From: Streptococcus mutans
GTDB lineage: Bacteria > Bacillota > Bacilli > Lactobacillales > Streptococcaceae
Length of the DNA stretch: 64,000 bases
NCBI RefSeq assembly: GCF_006739205.1
Contig: NZ_AP019720.1
Span: 868,001-932,000, forward strand
Reading direction: 5' to 3'
Position 1 is the first letter of the stretch. Each line of letters begins with the position of its first letter. Both the position numbers and the translations under genes were made by a program. Below the pieces are notes generated by a model. The model saw only the letters and a list, made by a program, of their open reading frames with translations, did no database searches and was not told the origin of the DNA. Shown one piece after another: positions 17,139 to 27,095 of the stretch.

Positions 17139-18295
17139 CTAAGAAAAATCTCTGAAGTTTTTGCTGGGATCTGGATGAGGAACATTGTGACGTTCACGGG
17201 CTCTATGACGATTAGCCATATTGATGCGCATCATAAGCCGATTTTGCAGGACTAAAATCAAAGCTAAGAAAATGAGATGGGATTTCAGTAAAATCATTAG
17301 TATAAAACCTGTTAAGATAGTGCAACTATATTGCAGCCAAGCTTTTAGGTCAAAGCGATAAAAAGGTCTTTGTTATAGCGGGAAGTCGCTAGAACACCCA
17401 GATAAAAGCTAATAATACCAGCAAGAAACAGTATAAAACCAATATTAGCATGGTGGGATTCAGCCAGAAATTCGATACCTACAGTGAAAATATTAATACC
17501 AGCAAAGATTGGTAGGTGAGCATAAAAGAGAATACTAGCAGTTGTTTCTTGGTGATGATTGATATTTAAAAAAGTTTGTCCCATATAAAAAACAAAAAGT
17601 GTTGCCATTCCAAAAAAGATCATGAATCCAGTTAAAGGCTGATCTTTTAAAGGATAGGTTTTGATAATAGCAATAACGGATTCTCCAAAGGTTAAAAGAG
17701 TTACCAAATGCAGACGTTCAACGATATGCGGGAAGTTGAGCAGCTGATGATTGTAAAATTTTCTGCTGAAGATAGGAAGAAGATTGGGCAGGAGATAAAT
17801 AAGAGCCGTCCAGATATTGAGAGGTAGCAAACCTAGGGCTAAACCCGCCAAAGGCAGACTGTAACTCAGCTGCGATAGTATGTTGAGCTTAATATTATGA
17901 CTAAAACCTAATTTTTTCCCTTTTAAAAAATATTGCAGAGCAATAAAAGCATAGGCTAGCATCAGCAGGAAATTAAAGAGCATCAGCTGAGGATTTCCAG
18001 CATAGTAGCCCTTAATATTGAGACTGAAGTTGAGCGAAATATTGCCCACTATAAACATGAGAGCAATAATCGTGTAAATATCCTGCAGTCTAGAATCTCC
18101 GTATTTATTAAAATAAAGCACTTCATTATGCCAGATATTAAAGATAATAATATTAGTCGTAATAAAAGCTAAAACTTCTTGAAGACCAATGTGGTTGAGA
18201 TGAATAGCAGAAGTCAGCTGACCAATAGCCAAAACAACAGCAAGATCGAAAAAGAGTTCATAGTTGGAGACACGTTTTGATAAAAACTGAGACAT
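17139..18295 (-). pseudogene. LtrA-like membrane protein with C-terminal frameshift
   Basis: Minus-strand gene for a multi-span membrane protein of the LtrA family (low-temperature requirement A; function poorly known). It starts MSQFLSKRVSNYELFFDLA, the family N-terminus, after an AAAGGAAAAAG site. The open frame ends at 17345 after YNKDLFIALT. Another frame then continues as YRFDLKAWLQYSCTILTGF, then a hydrophobic span, NRLMMRIN and HNVPHPDPSKNFRDF to a TAG at 17139-17141, exactly how the family ends. The shift lies at the A5 run 17360-17364 (T5 in the gene). The truncated 316-residue protein loses about 70 residues including one membrane span. Confidence 0.72.
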
Positions 18296-18396
18296 TCTTT
18301 TTCCTTTCTTTAAAAATACGTCGTTATTTTACCAAAAAAGCAGAAGGAATAAAAGTAAAACTAATCGCAGTAAAGTCAGAAAAGTTAGGTCATTTT

Positions 18397-18405
18397 TGCT
18401 ATAAT
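18397..18405 (+). promoter_or_regulatory. Extended -10 of uvrC predicting a leaderless mRNA
   Basis: TGCTATAAT at 18397-18405 ends 7 nt before the uvrC ATG (18413). Transcription should therefore start at or one base from the A of the start codon. There is no Shine-Dalgarno sequence. Confidence 0.65.
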
Positions 18406-18412
18406 AAAGATT

Positions 18413-20200
18413 ATGAACGAACTGATTAAACATAAGCTGGAATTGCTGCCAGATAGTCCTGGCTGTTATATTCACAAGGATAAAAACGGCACCATTATCT
18501 ATGTCGGTAAGGCCAAGAACTTAAAAAACCGTGTGCGTAGCTATTTTCACGGCAGCCATAATACCAAGACAGAATTGTTGGTTTCGGAAATTGAGGATTT
18601 TGAATACATTGTTACTGGGTCAAATACAGAAGCTTTACTTCTTGAGATTAATCTCATTCAGGAAAATAAGCCCAAGTACAATATCAGACTCAAAGATGAT
18701 AAGTCTTATCCTTTTATTAAAATTACCAATGAACCTTATCCGCGTTTATTGATTACCCGTCAGGTGAAAAAGGATGGCGGTCTTTATTTTGGTCCCTACC
18801 CTGATTCGGGAGCTGCTACTGAAATTAAGCGACTTTTAGATCGTCTCTTTCCCTTTAAAAAATGCACCAACCCAGCCAACAAGGTCTGTTTTTATTATCA
18901 TCTCGGGCAATGCAAGGCGCATACCATTTGTCAGACCGACCAAACCTATTGGGATAGTCTTAAAGAAGATGTGAAAAACTTTCTCAATGGCAGGGACGAT
19001 AAGATTGTCAATGAACTGCGCGATAAAATGACCAAAGCTTCTGAGCTCATGGAATTTGAACGTGCAGCTGAATACCGAGATCTTATTGAGGGCATTGGTC
19101 TGTTGCGAACTAAGCAGCGCGTCATGAATCAGGATATGCAGGATCGTGATATTTTTGGTTATTATGTTGATAAAGGCTGGATGTGTGTGCAGGTTTTCTT
19201 TATTCGTCAGGGAAAGCTTATTCAGCGCGATGTCAATATGTTTCCTTATTACAATGAGTCTGAGGAAGATTTTCTGACCTATGTAGGACAGTTCTATCAG
19301 GATAACCGTCACTTTATTCCAAAGGAGATTTTTATTCCTAGAAATATTGATGAAACTTTGGTTAAAGCGGTGGTCAATACTAAGATTATCAAACCGCAGC
19401 GCGGCGAGAAGAAGCAGTTAGTCAATCTGGCAACGAAAAATGCTCGTGTTAGCCTGCAGCAGAAATTTGATCTCTTGGAAAAAGATATTCGAAAAACGCA
19501 TGGTGCGATTGAAAATATTGGAGATTTACTTAATATTCCTAAGCCAGTGCGCATTGAAGCCTTTGATAATTCCAACATTCAAGGAACCAGTCCTGTTGCA
19601 GCTATGGTTGTTTTTGTGGACGGCAAGCCAAGTAAGAAGGATTATCGTAAATTTAAAATCAAAACCGTTATCGGACCTGATGACTATGCCAGCATGCGTG
19701 AGGTTATTTATCGCAGATATAGCCGTGTCATGCGAGATGGACTGACACCACCAGACCTGATTATTATTGATGGGGGACAAGGTCAGGTTAATGTAGCGCG
19801 TGACGTTATCGAAAATAAATTGGGACTCGATATTCCTATCGCTGGTTTGCAAAAAAATGATAAGCACCAAACCCATGAGCTGCTCTTTGGTGATCCGCTG
19901 GAAGTGATTCCTCTGCCTAGAAATTCAGAAGAGTTCTTTCTCTTGCAGCGCATTCAAGACGAAGTGCATCGCTTTGCCATTACATTTCATAGGCAGCTGC
20001 GCGGTAAAAACACCTTCTCATCAAAGTTGAACGGTATTGCAGGGCTCGGCCCTAAGCGCAAGCAATTGCTGATGAAACACTTTAAGAATCTTCCTAATAT
20101 TCAAAAGGCCAGCCTAGATGATATTATCAACTGCGGCATTCCAAAAAATGTCGCAGAGAACATTCAAGAGAGCTTGCGAGAGGAAAGAGAAAAAGGTTAA
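18413..20200 (+). CDS. uvrC: Excinuclease ABC subunit C
   Basis: Makes the two incisions around bulky DNA lesions, with UvrA and UvrB. At 595 residues it is full length. An N-terminal GIY-YIG nuclease ([21 protein letters not shown]) is followed by the UvrB-binding UVR motif near residues 204-232 ([16 protein letters not shown]). Then come an RNase H-like nuclease beginning around [18 protein letters not shown], and C-terminal helix-hairpin-helix motifs ([15 protein letters not shown]). The start matches other streptococcal UvrC N-termini, so a leaderless transcript is more likely than a wrong start. Confidence 0.97.
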   Translation: MNELIKHKLELLPDSPGCYIHKDKNGTIIYVGKAKNLKNRVRSYFHGSHNTKTELLVSEIEDFEYIVTGSNTEALLLEINLIQENKPKYNIRLKDDKSYPFIKITNEPYPRLLITRQVKKDGGLYFGPYPDSGAATEIKRLLDRLFPFKKCTNPANKVCFYYHLGQCKAHTICQTDQTYWDSLKEDVKNFLNGRDDKIVNELRDKMTKASELMEFERAAEYRDLIEGIGLLRTKQRVMNQDMQDRDIFGYYVDKGWMCVQVFFIRQGKLIQRDVNMFPYYNESEEDFLTYVGQFYQDNRHFIPKEIFIPRNIDETLVKAVVNTKIIKPQRGEKKQLVNLATKNARVSLQQKFDLLEKDIRKTHGAIENIGDLLNIPKPVRIEAFDNSNIQGTSPVAAMVVFVDGKPSKKDYRKFKIKTVIGPDDYASMREVIYRRYSRVMRDGLTPPDLIIIDGGQGQVNVARDVIENKLGLDIPIAGLQKNDKHQTHELLFGDPLEVIPLPRNSEEFFLLQRIQDEVHRFAITFHRQLRGKNTFSSKLNGIAGLGPKRKQLLMKHFKNLPNIQKASLDDIINCGIPKNVAENIQESLREEREKG

Positions 20201-20346
20201 ATGTTAGATACTGTTTTAATTTTAGGCAATATACATCAGCAACTTATTATGGAATCATAAAAGAAGATGTTGAAAAAGCTGTAAACAGTTTCAAAAAGTG
20301 GTAAAATAAAAGAACAACTATAACAGAATTAGAAGGATGTTCGTTT

Positions 20347-20949
20347 ATGAAATTTTTAGAACTGAATAAAAAGCGCCATGCAACTAAACATTTTAATGAT
20401 AAAACAGTTGATTTTAAAGATGTTAGAACAGCCATTGAGATTGCCCAATTAGCTCCTAGTGCTCATAATATACAGCCTTGGAAGTTTGTCCTTGTTAAAG
20501 ATAAAAAGGCAGTCTTGGCTAAAGACCTGCCTGCTTTAAATAAGGATCAGGTTGAAGGCGCTCAGTATGTCATTGCTTTGTTTACCGACACCGACTTAGT
20601 TCAGCGTGCGCGCAAAATTGCACGTATTGGCAGCAAAAACCTGCCTGATGATATGATTGGTTATTTCATGGAAACTTTGCCAGCTCGGTTTGCGGATTTT
20701 GATGAACAAACCAAAGGAGAATATTTGGCTTTAAATGCAGGTTTAGTAGCTATGAATCTAGTCTTGGCTCTAACTGACCAAGGCATTTCGTCTAATATTA
20801 TTCTTGGTTTTGATAAGACGAAAACCAATACTATTTTAGATATTGATGAGCGTTTTCGCCCAGAACTCTTGATTACAGTTGGTTATACAGATGAGAAGAT
20901 AGAACCAAGTTATCGTTTGCCGGTTGATGAAATTATTGAAGAAAGATAG
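20347..20949 (+). CDS. Nitroreductase-family protein
   Basis: 200-residue FMN-dependent oxidoreductase-like protein. The FMN-binding N-terminal pattern KKRHATKHFND and APSAHNIQPWKF is clear, as is the C-terminal LLITVGYTDE. The family reduces nitro- and quinone compounds with NAD(P)H; the physiological substrate is unknown. It lies 14 nt before pepV and probably shares its transcript. The 146 nt upstream contain a TAAAAT box near 20303 but no supported gene. Confidence 0.85.
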   Translation: MKFLELNKKRHATKHFNDKTVDFKDVRTAIEIAQLAPSAHNIQPWKFVLVKDKKAVLAKDLPALNKDQVEGAQYVIALFTDTDLVQRARKIARIGSKNLPDDMIGYFMETLPARFADFDEQTKGEYLALNAGLVAMNLVLALTDQGISSNIILGFDKTKTNTILDIDERFRPELLITVGYTDEKIEPSYRLPVDEIIEER

Positions 20950-20963
20950 GAGCTGTACCTAAG

Positions 20964-22370
20964 ATGTTTGTAGATTTTCAAAAAGAGGTAGATAAACGCC
21001 GCGGAGATATTTTGGCCGATTTGTTTCGGATTTTACAGATTAATTCTGAGCGTGATGACAGTAAGGCTGATAAAAAACATCCTTTTGGGCCCGGTCCTGT
21101 TCAAGCTCTTGAACATTTTTTGAAAATGGCAGAGCGTGATGGTTATGAGACTAAAAATGTTAATAACTATGCCGGTCATTTTGAATACGGTCAAGGAGAT
21201 GAGGTCTTAGGCATTTTTGCCCATCTGGATGTGGTGCCAGCGGGTAGCGGTTGGAAAACCTCTCCTTATTTGCCAGAAATCATCAATGGCAAACTCTATG
21301 CGCGTGGTGCTAGTGATGACAAAGGCCCAACGATTGCCTGTTATTATGGTTTAAAAATTATTAAGGAATTAGGTTTACCAGTCTCTAAGAAAGTTCGTTT
21401 TGTTGTTGGTACTGATGAAGAGTCTGGTTGGGCTGATATGGATTATTATTTTGAACATGTTGACATGCCAGAGCCAGATTTTGGTTTTTCACCAGATGCT
21501 TATTTTCCAATTATCAATGGAGAAAAAGGGAATATTACGGAATACCTTCATTTTGGCAATAGCAATGATGGTTCTTTTATCCTTAAATCTTTCAAAGGTG
21601 GGCTGCGTGAAAACATGGTACCGGAATCAGCAACAGCTGTTTTTTCAGCAACGATTCGTTTAGCTGAATTGCAAGAATCTTTGACCGCTTTTACAGAACA
21701 ACATGCTTTAACAGCGGATCTTAAGGAAGAAGCAGGGAATTTTGTCTTGACCTTGCATGGCAAGTCTGCTCACGGTTCAACACCAGAAGCAGGTATCAAT
21801 GGAGCTACTTATTTGGCACGCTTCTTGTCACAGTTTGATTTTGCTGGTGATGCTAAAGCTTACTTGGATTTAGCTGCCAATGTTTTATTAGATGATCATG
21901 CGGGTGAAAAACTGGGAGTTGCCTATAAGGATGAGAAGATGGGTTCTGTTTCCATGAATCCTGGTGTCTTTAGTTTTGATTCCCAATCTGAAGACAATAG
22001 CATTGCGCTTAATTTCCGCTATCCTCAAGGGATAGATGCACAGACCATCAAGGCCAGCCTAGAACAATTATCAGGTGTTAGAGAGGTTACTCTGTCTGAG
22101 CATGAACAAAAACCCCATTATGTGCCGATGGATGATCCGTTAGTAGCTACCTTGCTAGCGGTTTATGAAAAACATACAGGAGATAAAGGGCATGAATGGG
22201 TTATCGGTGGTGGTACCTTTGGACGTTTGCTCAAGCGCGGAGTTGCTTTTGGCGCTATGTTCCCCCATTCGACAGATACCATGCATCAAGCTAATGAATT
22301 TGTTGAAGTGAACGATCTGTATAAAGCAGCTGCTATTTATGCAGAAGCCATTTATGAATTGATCAAATAG
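20964..22370 (+). CDS. pepV: Dipeptidase PepV-like (M20 peptidase)
   Basis: 468-residue M20/M25/M40-family metallopeptidase similar to PepV, a zinc dipeptidase that finishes peptide breakdown in lactic acid bacteria. Visible metal and catalytic sites are AHLDVVPAGSGW (His87, Asp89), ARGASDDKGP, GTDEESGW, FSPDAYFP and near the C-terminus PHSTDTMHQANE. The GGAGCTGTACC ribosome binding site precedes the ATG. It probably acts in the cytoplasm on imported peptides. Confidence 0.92.
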   Translation: MFVDFQKEVDKRRGDILADLFRILQINSERDDSKADKKHPFGPGPVQALEHFLKMAERDGYETKNVNNYAGHFEYGQGDEVLGIFAHLDVVPAGSGWKTSPYLPEIINGKLYARGASDDKGPTIACYYGLKIIKELGLPVSKKVRFVVGTDEESGWADMDYYFEHVDMPEPDFGFSPDAYFPIINGEKGNITEYLHFGNSNDGSFILKSFKGGLRENMVPESATAVFSATIRLAELQESLTAFTEQHALTADLKEEAGNFVLTLHGKSAHGSTPEAGINGATYLARFLSQFDFAGDAKAYLDLAANVLLDDHAGEKLGVAYKDEKMGSVSMNPGVFSFDSQSEDNSIALNFRYPQGIDAQTIKASLEQLSGVREVTLSEHEQKPHYVPMDDPLVATLLAVYEKHTGDKGHEWVIGGGTFGRLLKRGVAFGAMFPHSTDTMHQANEFVEVNDLYKAAAIYAEAIYELIK

Positions 22371-22442
22371 CGAGACAAGAAAGTTCAACGAATATTATTT
22401 GTGTAACGGTCTTATCCAATTAATAACGAGAAAGAGGTTATT

Positions 22443-23030
22443 ATGACAAGTCTTGAAGAAATTACCAAAGCCATTATGGCAGACAGTCAAAATAAAGTTT
22501 TTACAGAAAAAAATATTGAACCGCTTTTTGCAGCGCCTAAAACGGCTCGTATTAATATTGTTGGTCAAGCACCGGGAATTAAGGCTCAAGAATCGCGTCT
22601 GTATTGGAATGATAAAAGTGGAGATCGTCTGCGTGAGTGGATGGGAGTGGACTATGATACTTTTTATCATTCAGGCTATTTTGCTGTTATCCCTATGGAT
22701 TTCTATTATCCTGGTAAAGGGAAATCAGGAGACTTACCGCCTCGAAAGGGTTTTGCCCAGAAATGGCATCAGCCGATTTTGGATTTGCTGCCTGATATCC
22801 AGTTGACGATTTTAATCGGCAATTATGCACAAAAATATTATTTACATCAAAAGTCTTCTGTTAAATTGACCGATACAGTTGCACATTACAAAAAATACTT
22901 GCCTGACTATTTCCCTCTCGTTCACCCCTCTCCCAGAAATCAAATTTGGATGTCTAGGCATCCTTGGTTTGAAGCGCAGGTCGTGCCGGATTTAAAGAAA
23001 ATCATTCAGCAAATTATTCAATCATCATAA
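22443..23030 (+). CDS. Uracil-DNA glycosylase-superfamily protein
   Basis: 195 residues with the two UDG-superfamily motifs: VGQAPGIKAQE near residues 38-48 (motif A, where classical Ung has GQDPYH) and VHPSPRN near residue 160 (motif B). The acidic catalytic residue of classical Ung is not present in motif A, so catalytic activity is uncertain. The canonical Ung is encoded separately at 41421. An AGAGG site lies upstream. It ends at a strong terminator. Confidence 0.8.
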   Translation: MTSLEEITKAIMADSQNKVFTEKNIEPLFAAPKTARINIVGQAPGIKAQESRLYWNDKSGDRLREWMGVDYDTFYHSGYFAVIPMDFYYPGKGKSGDLPPRKGFAQKWHQPILDLLPDIQLTILIGNYAQKYYLHQKSSVKLTDTVAHYKKYLPDYFPLVHPSPRNQIWMSRHPWFEAQVVPDLKKIIQQIIQSS

Positions 23031-23069
23031 AAATCAGACATGACACTGTATCTACAAACCTGAACATAT

Positions 23070-23118
23070 AAAAATACCTCTGCTGAGATCTAGTAAACTA
23101 GAAGGCAGAGGTATTTTT
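23070..23118. terminator. Terminator
   Basis: AAAAATACCTCTGC and GCAGAGGTATTTTT are perfectly inverted around a 21-nt spacer that itself contains a CTAGTAAACTAG hairpin. Usable from both sides. Confidence 0.85.
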
Positions 23119-23157
23119 ATGGATAAAAGCATGTTCAGTCAGCTTGTTAAGTATCAG

Positions 23158-23460
23158 TCAAGAATTATCGTAGATAACCTTTAATAAGTTAGGAAATTTT
23201 TCGTTTAATTCCTCATTTCGTAAGGAAATACAACGTTTTCGGCCTTCGATGCGTACATATATAATTCCGCATTCTCTTAAAGTCTTAAAATGATGGGAGA
23301 GATTATTTTTTTGTCCTAAACTAGAAAATGAGCTACAGTTTTTTTCATCTTGAGCAGAATACAGTTCTTTGAATATCGCTAATCTTGTTGGTTCGCTAAG
23401 TGCAGAGAGAATCTGCTCTAAATTAATATCATTAATAGATGGATGTGATAGTGATTTCAT
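23158..23460 (-). CDS. ArsR-family repressor
   Basis: 100-residue winged-helix regulator. ILSALSEPTRLAIFKELYSA and the recognition region LGQKNNLSHHFKTLRECGII are typical ArsR. There is one Cys in the central part (EKNCSSF), but no clear metal-binding ELCVCD motif, so the signal may not be a metal. It is divergent from an NTF2-like/amidohydrolase pair, with a perfect palindromic operator in between, which suggests it represses those genes and perhaps itself. Confidence 0.88.
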   Translation of the reverse strand: MKSLSHPSINDINLEQILSALSEPTRLAIFKELYSAQDEKNCSSFSSLGQKNNLSHHFKTLRECGIIYVRIEGRKRCISLRNEELNEKFPNLLKVIYDNS

Positions 23461-23477
23461 TTATTTCTTCCTTTTTA

Positions 23478-23534
23478 TTGACATTTTAACACAAAGAGTA
23501 TTATAATAAAATTGTTCAATAATTATTGAACAAT
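23478..23534 (+). promoter_or_regulatory. Promoter with palindromic ArsR-type operator
   Basis: TTGACA (23478-23483) and TATAAT (23502-23507) are 18 bp apart, facing the NTF2-like gene. Immediately downstream, 23511-23534 is a perfect 24-bp palindrome with arms ATTGTTCAATAA and TTATTGAACAAT, covering the expected transcription start. ArsR operators often contain such TTGAACAA-like dyads (family knowledge). Confidence 0.8.
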
Positions 23535-23550
23535 AAAAAGGAGGTTGTTT

Positions 23551-23901
23551 ATGACAATACTTGAACACTATTTTTATTTATCTGATTTGGCAGTAACTGA
23601 TAAAAGAAGTCTCCAGAAATTGTGCTGTCTCTTCAAAGATGATGCGATTATAGAGGCTAATGATGGGCATAGATATTCTGGAAGAAGAGAGATCGATTCA
23701 TTTTTTACAGAATTTTTTAGTAGGAATGCTGAAACAAGACATTTATATGATATCCGAGAATTATCGGATACTGTTCAACAGGCCAACTGGGGAGTTGTTT
23801 GCAGAAGAAAAAATGGAGCATATATTGCCTTGACTGGTACCGATATTGCCGAGGTTGAAGACGGGAAAATCAGTCATTTAACCATTACTAGTAATAATTA
23901 G
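23551..23901 (+). CDS. NTF2/SnoaL-like protein
   Basis: AAAAGGAGG at 23536-23544 selects the ATG at 23551 (an in-frame TTG lies 6 nt upstream), giving 116 residues. It has an alpha+beta cone pattern: an N-terminal helical part, CLFKDDAIIEANDG, then YSGRREIDSFFTEFF, and a strand-rich C-terminus ending DGKISHLTITSNN. The fold includes enzymes and binding proteins; the function here is unknown. It is first in the ArsR-controlled unit, 17 nt before the amidohydrolase gene, so both probably act on the same small molecule. Confidence 0.75.
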   Translation: MTILEHYFYLSDLAVTDKRSLQKLCCLFKDDAIIEANDGHRYSGRREIDSFFTEFFSRNAETRHLYDIRELSDTVQQANWGVVCRRKNGAYIALTGTDIAEVEDGKISHLTITSNN

Positions 23902-23918
23902 TAAATGAGGGTAAGTTT

Positions 23919-24722
23919 ATGATTATTGATAATATCCAGCATGTTATGTTTCCAATAGCAGCGCAGGTTGAAAAACTGGAGAAAGCAAAAGTTGATAAAG
24001 CTATTTTATTTTGTACGACACCGCATCCTGAAAGAGCTCGTTCCTATAAAGAACTAAAAGAAGAGATGTCAATACTTTTTAAAGTTCTAAGTGGAGATGG
24101 ACTGCAGGTTGTTTCACTAGACAGAATGAAACAAAATAATCAAAAAGTTGTGCAAGCGATTCAAAAGTATCCGCAAAAGTTTTATGGCTTTGGTTCTGTT
24201 CCGCTTGGTTTATCTTTAAATGATACTATTGATTGGATCGAAGAACAAATTGTAAGAAATGGTTTGAAAGGCTTAGGAGAGTTTACTCCCGGTTCAGATG
24301 AACAGGTTGGACAATTAGAAACTATTTTCCAAGCGTTAGCTAAATTTCCTAGTTTACCTGTTTGGGTACATACTTTTAATCCAGTCAGTTTAAAAGGCAT
24401 CCAAATTTTGATGAACTTAACAAAAAAATACCCTCATATTTCTGTAATCTTTGGACATATGGGAGGGTATTATTGGATGAATGTTATTGATTTTGTCAAA
24501 GAAACGCCAAATGCTTTTATTGACTTATCTGGAACCTTCTCTACTTTGGCTGTAAGGATGGCTATCACTGAAATTCCTCAAAAATGTTTATTTGGTTCTG
24601 ACGCTCCTTATGGAGAACCCTTTATGAGTAAGGAATTGGTTGAATACTTGGCACCTACTGATACTATTAGAGATATGGTATTGGGAGGAAATATTCAAAA
24701 ATTGTTAGAGCTGTCTAATTAA
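23919..24722 (+). CDS. Amidohydrolase-2-like protein with altered metal motif
   Basis: 267-residue TIM-barrel protein of the amidohydrolase_2 type (decarboxylases and lactonases acting on small organic acids). Visible blocks are KGLGEFTPGSD, VWVHTFNPVS, VIFGHMGGYYW and CLFGSDAPYGEP with the conserved late Asp. The usual N-terminal DxHxH metal motif reads DNIQH, so the first His is replaced by Ile. Metal binding may be changed or the enzyme may use the remaining ligands. It is co-transcribed with the NTF2-like gene. Confidence 0.75.
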   Translation: MIIDNIQHVMFPIAAQVEKLEKAKVDKAILFCTTPHPERARSYKELKEEMSILFKVLSGDGLQVVSLDRMKQNNQKVVQAIQKYPQKFYGFGSVPLGLSLNDTIDWIEEQIVRNGLKGLGEFTPGSDEQVGQLETIFQALAKFPSLPVWVHTFNPVSLKGIQILMNLTKKYPHISVIFGHMGGYYWMNVIDFVKETPNAFIDLSGTFSTLAVRMAITEIPQKCLFGSDAPYGEPFMSKELVEYLAPTDTIRDMVLGGNIQKLLELSN

Positions 24723-24805
24723 GAGAGAGCTAGTGAGATCGAAAAGTATCACTTATCAAACGAAATGTTTAATGTGGTTAAAGTTGTAGCTGTAATGAAT
24801 AAGAT

Positions 24806-24843
24806 AAAAAAGGATGGGGCAAAAGTGTTCCGACCTTTTTTAT
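24806..24843. terminator. Terminator-like hairpin
   Basis: AAAAAAGGATGGGGC pairs imperfectly with GTTCCGACCTTTTTT. Placed between the converging amidohydrolase and mnmE genes. Confidence 0.5.
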
Positions 24844-24867
24844 ATTTAATGTTTTTGCAGAAGGCAA

Positions 24868-26235
24868 TTATTTCCCCAAACAAAACTGGCTAAAGAGTTG
24901 TGTAATGAGTTCATCTGGCGCTGCATCACCAGTAATCTCACCAAGAATTTCCCAAGTTCGCGTCATATCAACTTGCAAGAGATCAACAGGCATGCCGAGT
25001 TCCAGACCGTCATTAACGGCCTGTAGACTTTTAAGAGCTTTTTCAATTAAGGAAATATGGCGGGCATTGGATAGATAGGTGGCATCTTTTTCGACAATGG
25101 CGGCATTATCAAAGAAAAGCTTATTGATGCGCTCTTCAATGACATCAATATTCTGGTTTTTGATGACAGAGATTTTGATGCAATCTTCTGGAAGCTGATC
25201 CGTTTCAATTTGCTCTGGGAGGTCTGTCTTATTAAGAAGGATAAGACGGTTGCTGTTTTGGCTGATTTCTAAAAGAGTTCGATCTTGATCAGTCAGTTTC
25301 TCAGCACTGTTGAGAACGAGTAAGACCAGATCAGCTTCTTCTAAAGCTTTTTTAGACCGTTCCACCCCAATTTTTTCAACCAGATCATCAGTTTCACGAA
25401 TACCAGCCGTATCAATCAGTTTGAGAGGAACACCCTTGATATTGACATACTCTTCAATGACATCGCGAGTTGTCCCTTCAATGTCAGTAACGATAGCTTT
25501 TTCTTCTCGTAAAAGATTGTTGAGCAGACTGGATTTGCCAACATTGGGACGTCCAATGATAGCAGTAGATAAGCCTTCACGCAAAATTTTCCCGCGGCGG
25601 GCTGTCTTTAAAAGATTGGTTAAGAGGGTTTCGAATTCCTGAGTCTTCTCTCGCATGAGTGCTGTCGTCATTTCTTCCACATCATCATACTCAGGATAGT
25701 CAATGTTAACCTCAACTTGGGCCAGAGTATTGAGAATTTCCTGACGTGTGTTATTGATAAGATTTGAAAGGGAGCCATCCAGTTGTTGAACGGCAACAGC
25801 CATGGCTTTGTCTGTTTTGGCGCGAATGAGATCCATTACAGCTTCAGCTTGCGCTAAATCAACACGTCCATTGAGAAAGGCACGCTTGGTAAATTCACCG
25901 GGATCTGCCATACGAGCACCAGAGCGGAGAACCAACTGCAGGATTTCATTGGTGACAGCCACACCGCCATGCGTATTGATTTCAATCACATCTTCACGTG
26001 TGAACGTTTTTGGAGCGCGCATGACTGAGACCATCACTTCATCAATGATTGCCCCATTCTCAACAATATGTCCGTAATTAATGGTATGGGAGGGAACATC
26101 ATCCAAATTTTTTCCCTTAAAAATCTTTTTAATAATAGCTAGTGCTTTCGATCCTGAAATACGGACGATGCCGATTGCCCCTTCGCCAAGAGGTGTAGCG
26201 ATAGCAGTAATAGTATCAAATTCATTTGTTATCAT
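24868..26235 (-). CDS. mnmE: tRNA modification GTPase MnmE
   Basis: 455-residue GTPase that, with MnmG, modifies the wobble uridine of certain tRNAs. Domains in order: N-terminal tetrahydrofolate-binding domain ([22 protein letters not shown]), helical domain, then the G domain with [20 protein letters not shown] and NKTD. The C-terminus is FSQFCLGK, containing the conserved Cys of the CIGK-type ending. On the minus strand TAAAAT lies 6 nt before the ATG and no ribosome binding site is seen, so the mRNA may be leaderless. Confidence 0.97.
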   Translation of the reverse strand: MITNEFDTITAIATPLGEGAIGIVRISGSKALAIIKKIFKGKNLDDVPSHTINYGHIVENGAIIDEVMVSVMRAPKTFTREDVIEINTHGGVAVTNEILQLVLRSGARMADPGEFTKRAFLNGRVDLAQAEAVMDLIRAKTDKAMAVAVQQLDGSLSNLINNTRQEILNTLAQVEVNIDYPEYDDVEEMTTALMREKTQEFETLLTNLLKTARRGKILREGLSTAIIGRPNVGKSSLLNNLLREEKAIVTDIEGTTRDVIEEYVNIKGVPLKLIDTAGIRETDDLVEKIGVERSKKALEEADLVLLVLNSAEKLTDQDRTLLEISQNSNRLILLNKTDLPEQIETDQLPEDCIKISVIKNQNIDVIEERINKLFFDNAAIVEKDATYLSNARHISLIEKALKSLQAVNDGLELGMPVDLLQVDMTRTWEILGEITGDAAPDELITQLFSQFCLGK

Positions 26236-26363
26236 AGCTTTATTTTAGCGCAAAAAAAAGGAAGCCGCAAGATTTTGAAATAGGTAGGCAAAGAAGATTT
26301 CCTTTAACAAGAAATCCAATTCATGTTATAATAAAGTGATTATATCTGAATGAAGGAGAGCGC

Positions 26364-27041
26364 ATGGAAGAACTTAAAAAGATTGCTGGTGTTAGGGCAG
26401 CTCAATATGTTGAAAATGGTATGATTGTGGGACTTGGGACAGGTTCAACAGCCTATTATTTTGTTGAAGAAATCGGTCGCCGTGTGCAAGAAGAGGGCTT
26501 GCAAGTGATTGGTGTGACGACGTCAAGTCGGACAACTGCTCAAGCTCAAGCTTTAGGTATTCCTCTCAAATCTATTGATGAGGTTGACTCTGTTGATGTG
26601 ACAGTGGATGGAGCTGATGAGGTTGATCCTAATTTCAATGGTATTAAAGGCGGCGGTGGTGCTCTGCTGATGGAAAAGATAGTAGGAACATTGACAAAAG
26701 ACTATATCTGGGTGGTTGATGAAAGCAAGATGGTTGATACTTTGGGAGCCTTTAGGTTACCCGTTGAAGTAGTTCAATATGGTGCTGAGCGTCTTTTTCG
26801 AGAGTTTGAGAAAAAAGGCTATAAACCTTCTTTTCGCGAATATGATGGTGTTCGCTTTGTGACTGACATGAAAAACTTTATCATTGATTTGGATTTGGGC
26901 TCTATCCCTGATCCTATTGCTTTTGGCAATATGTTAGATCATCAAGTCGGTGTTGTTGAACACGGCCTCTTCAATGGTATGGTTAATCGTGTGATTGTTG
27001 CAGGTAAAGATGGTGTTCGTATTTTGGAAGCTAATAAATAA
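26364..27041 (+). CDS. rpiA: Ribose-5-phosphate isomerase A
   Basis: Interconverts ribose 5-phosphate and ribulose 5-phosphate. At 225 residues it is typical of RpiA. Visible motifs are [34 protein letters not shown] and the active-site loop [10 protein letters not shown]. An AAGGAGAG site precedes the ATG and a TATAAT lies about 35 nt upstream. It heads a nucleoside-salvage run: ribose 5-phosphate is also the product of deoB and the phosphorylases that follow. Confidence 0.96.
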   Translation: MEELKKIAGVRAAQYVENGMIVGLGTGSTAYYFVEEIGRRVQEEGLQVIGVTTSSRTTAQAQALGIPLKSIDEVDSVDVTVDGADEVDPNFNGIKGGGGALLMEKIVGTLTKDYIWVVDESKMVDTLGAFRLPVEVVQYGAERLFREFEKKGYKPSFREYDGVRFVTDMKNFIIDLDLGSIPDPIAFGNMLDHQVGVVEHGLFNGMVNRVIVAGKDGVRILEANK

Positions 27042-27095
27042 ATTAATTAATGATGATGGCGGAGTGTTTGTCCCGTCGTCTTAGATTGGAAAACT

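Noticed and set aside
18836..19312. 158-codon minus-strand open frame inside uvrC
   Set aside because: Lies wholly antisense to an intact uvrC with no start signals.
20201..20260. 19-codon ORF directly after uvrC
   Set aside because: No ribosome binding site and no distinguishing sequence; treated as spacer.
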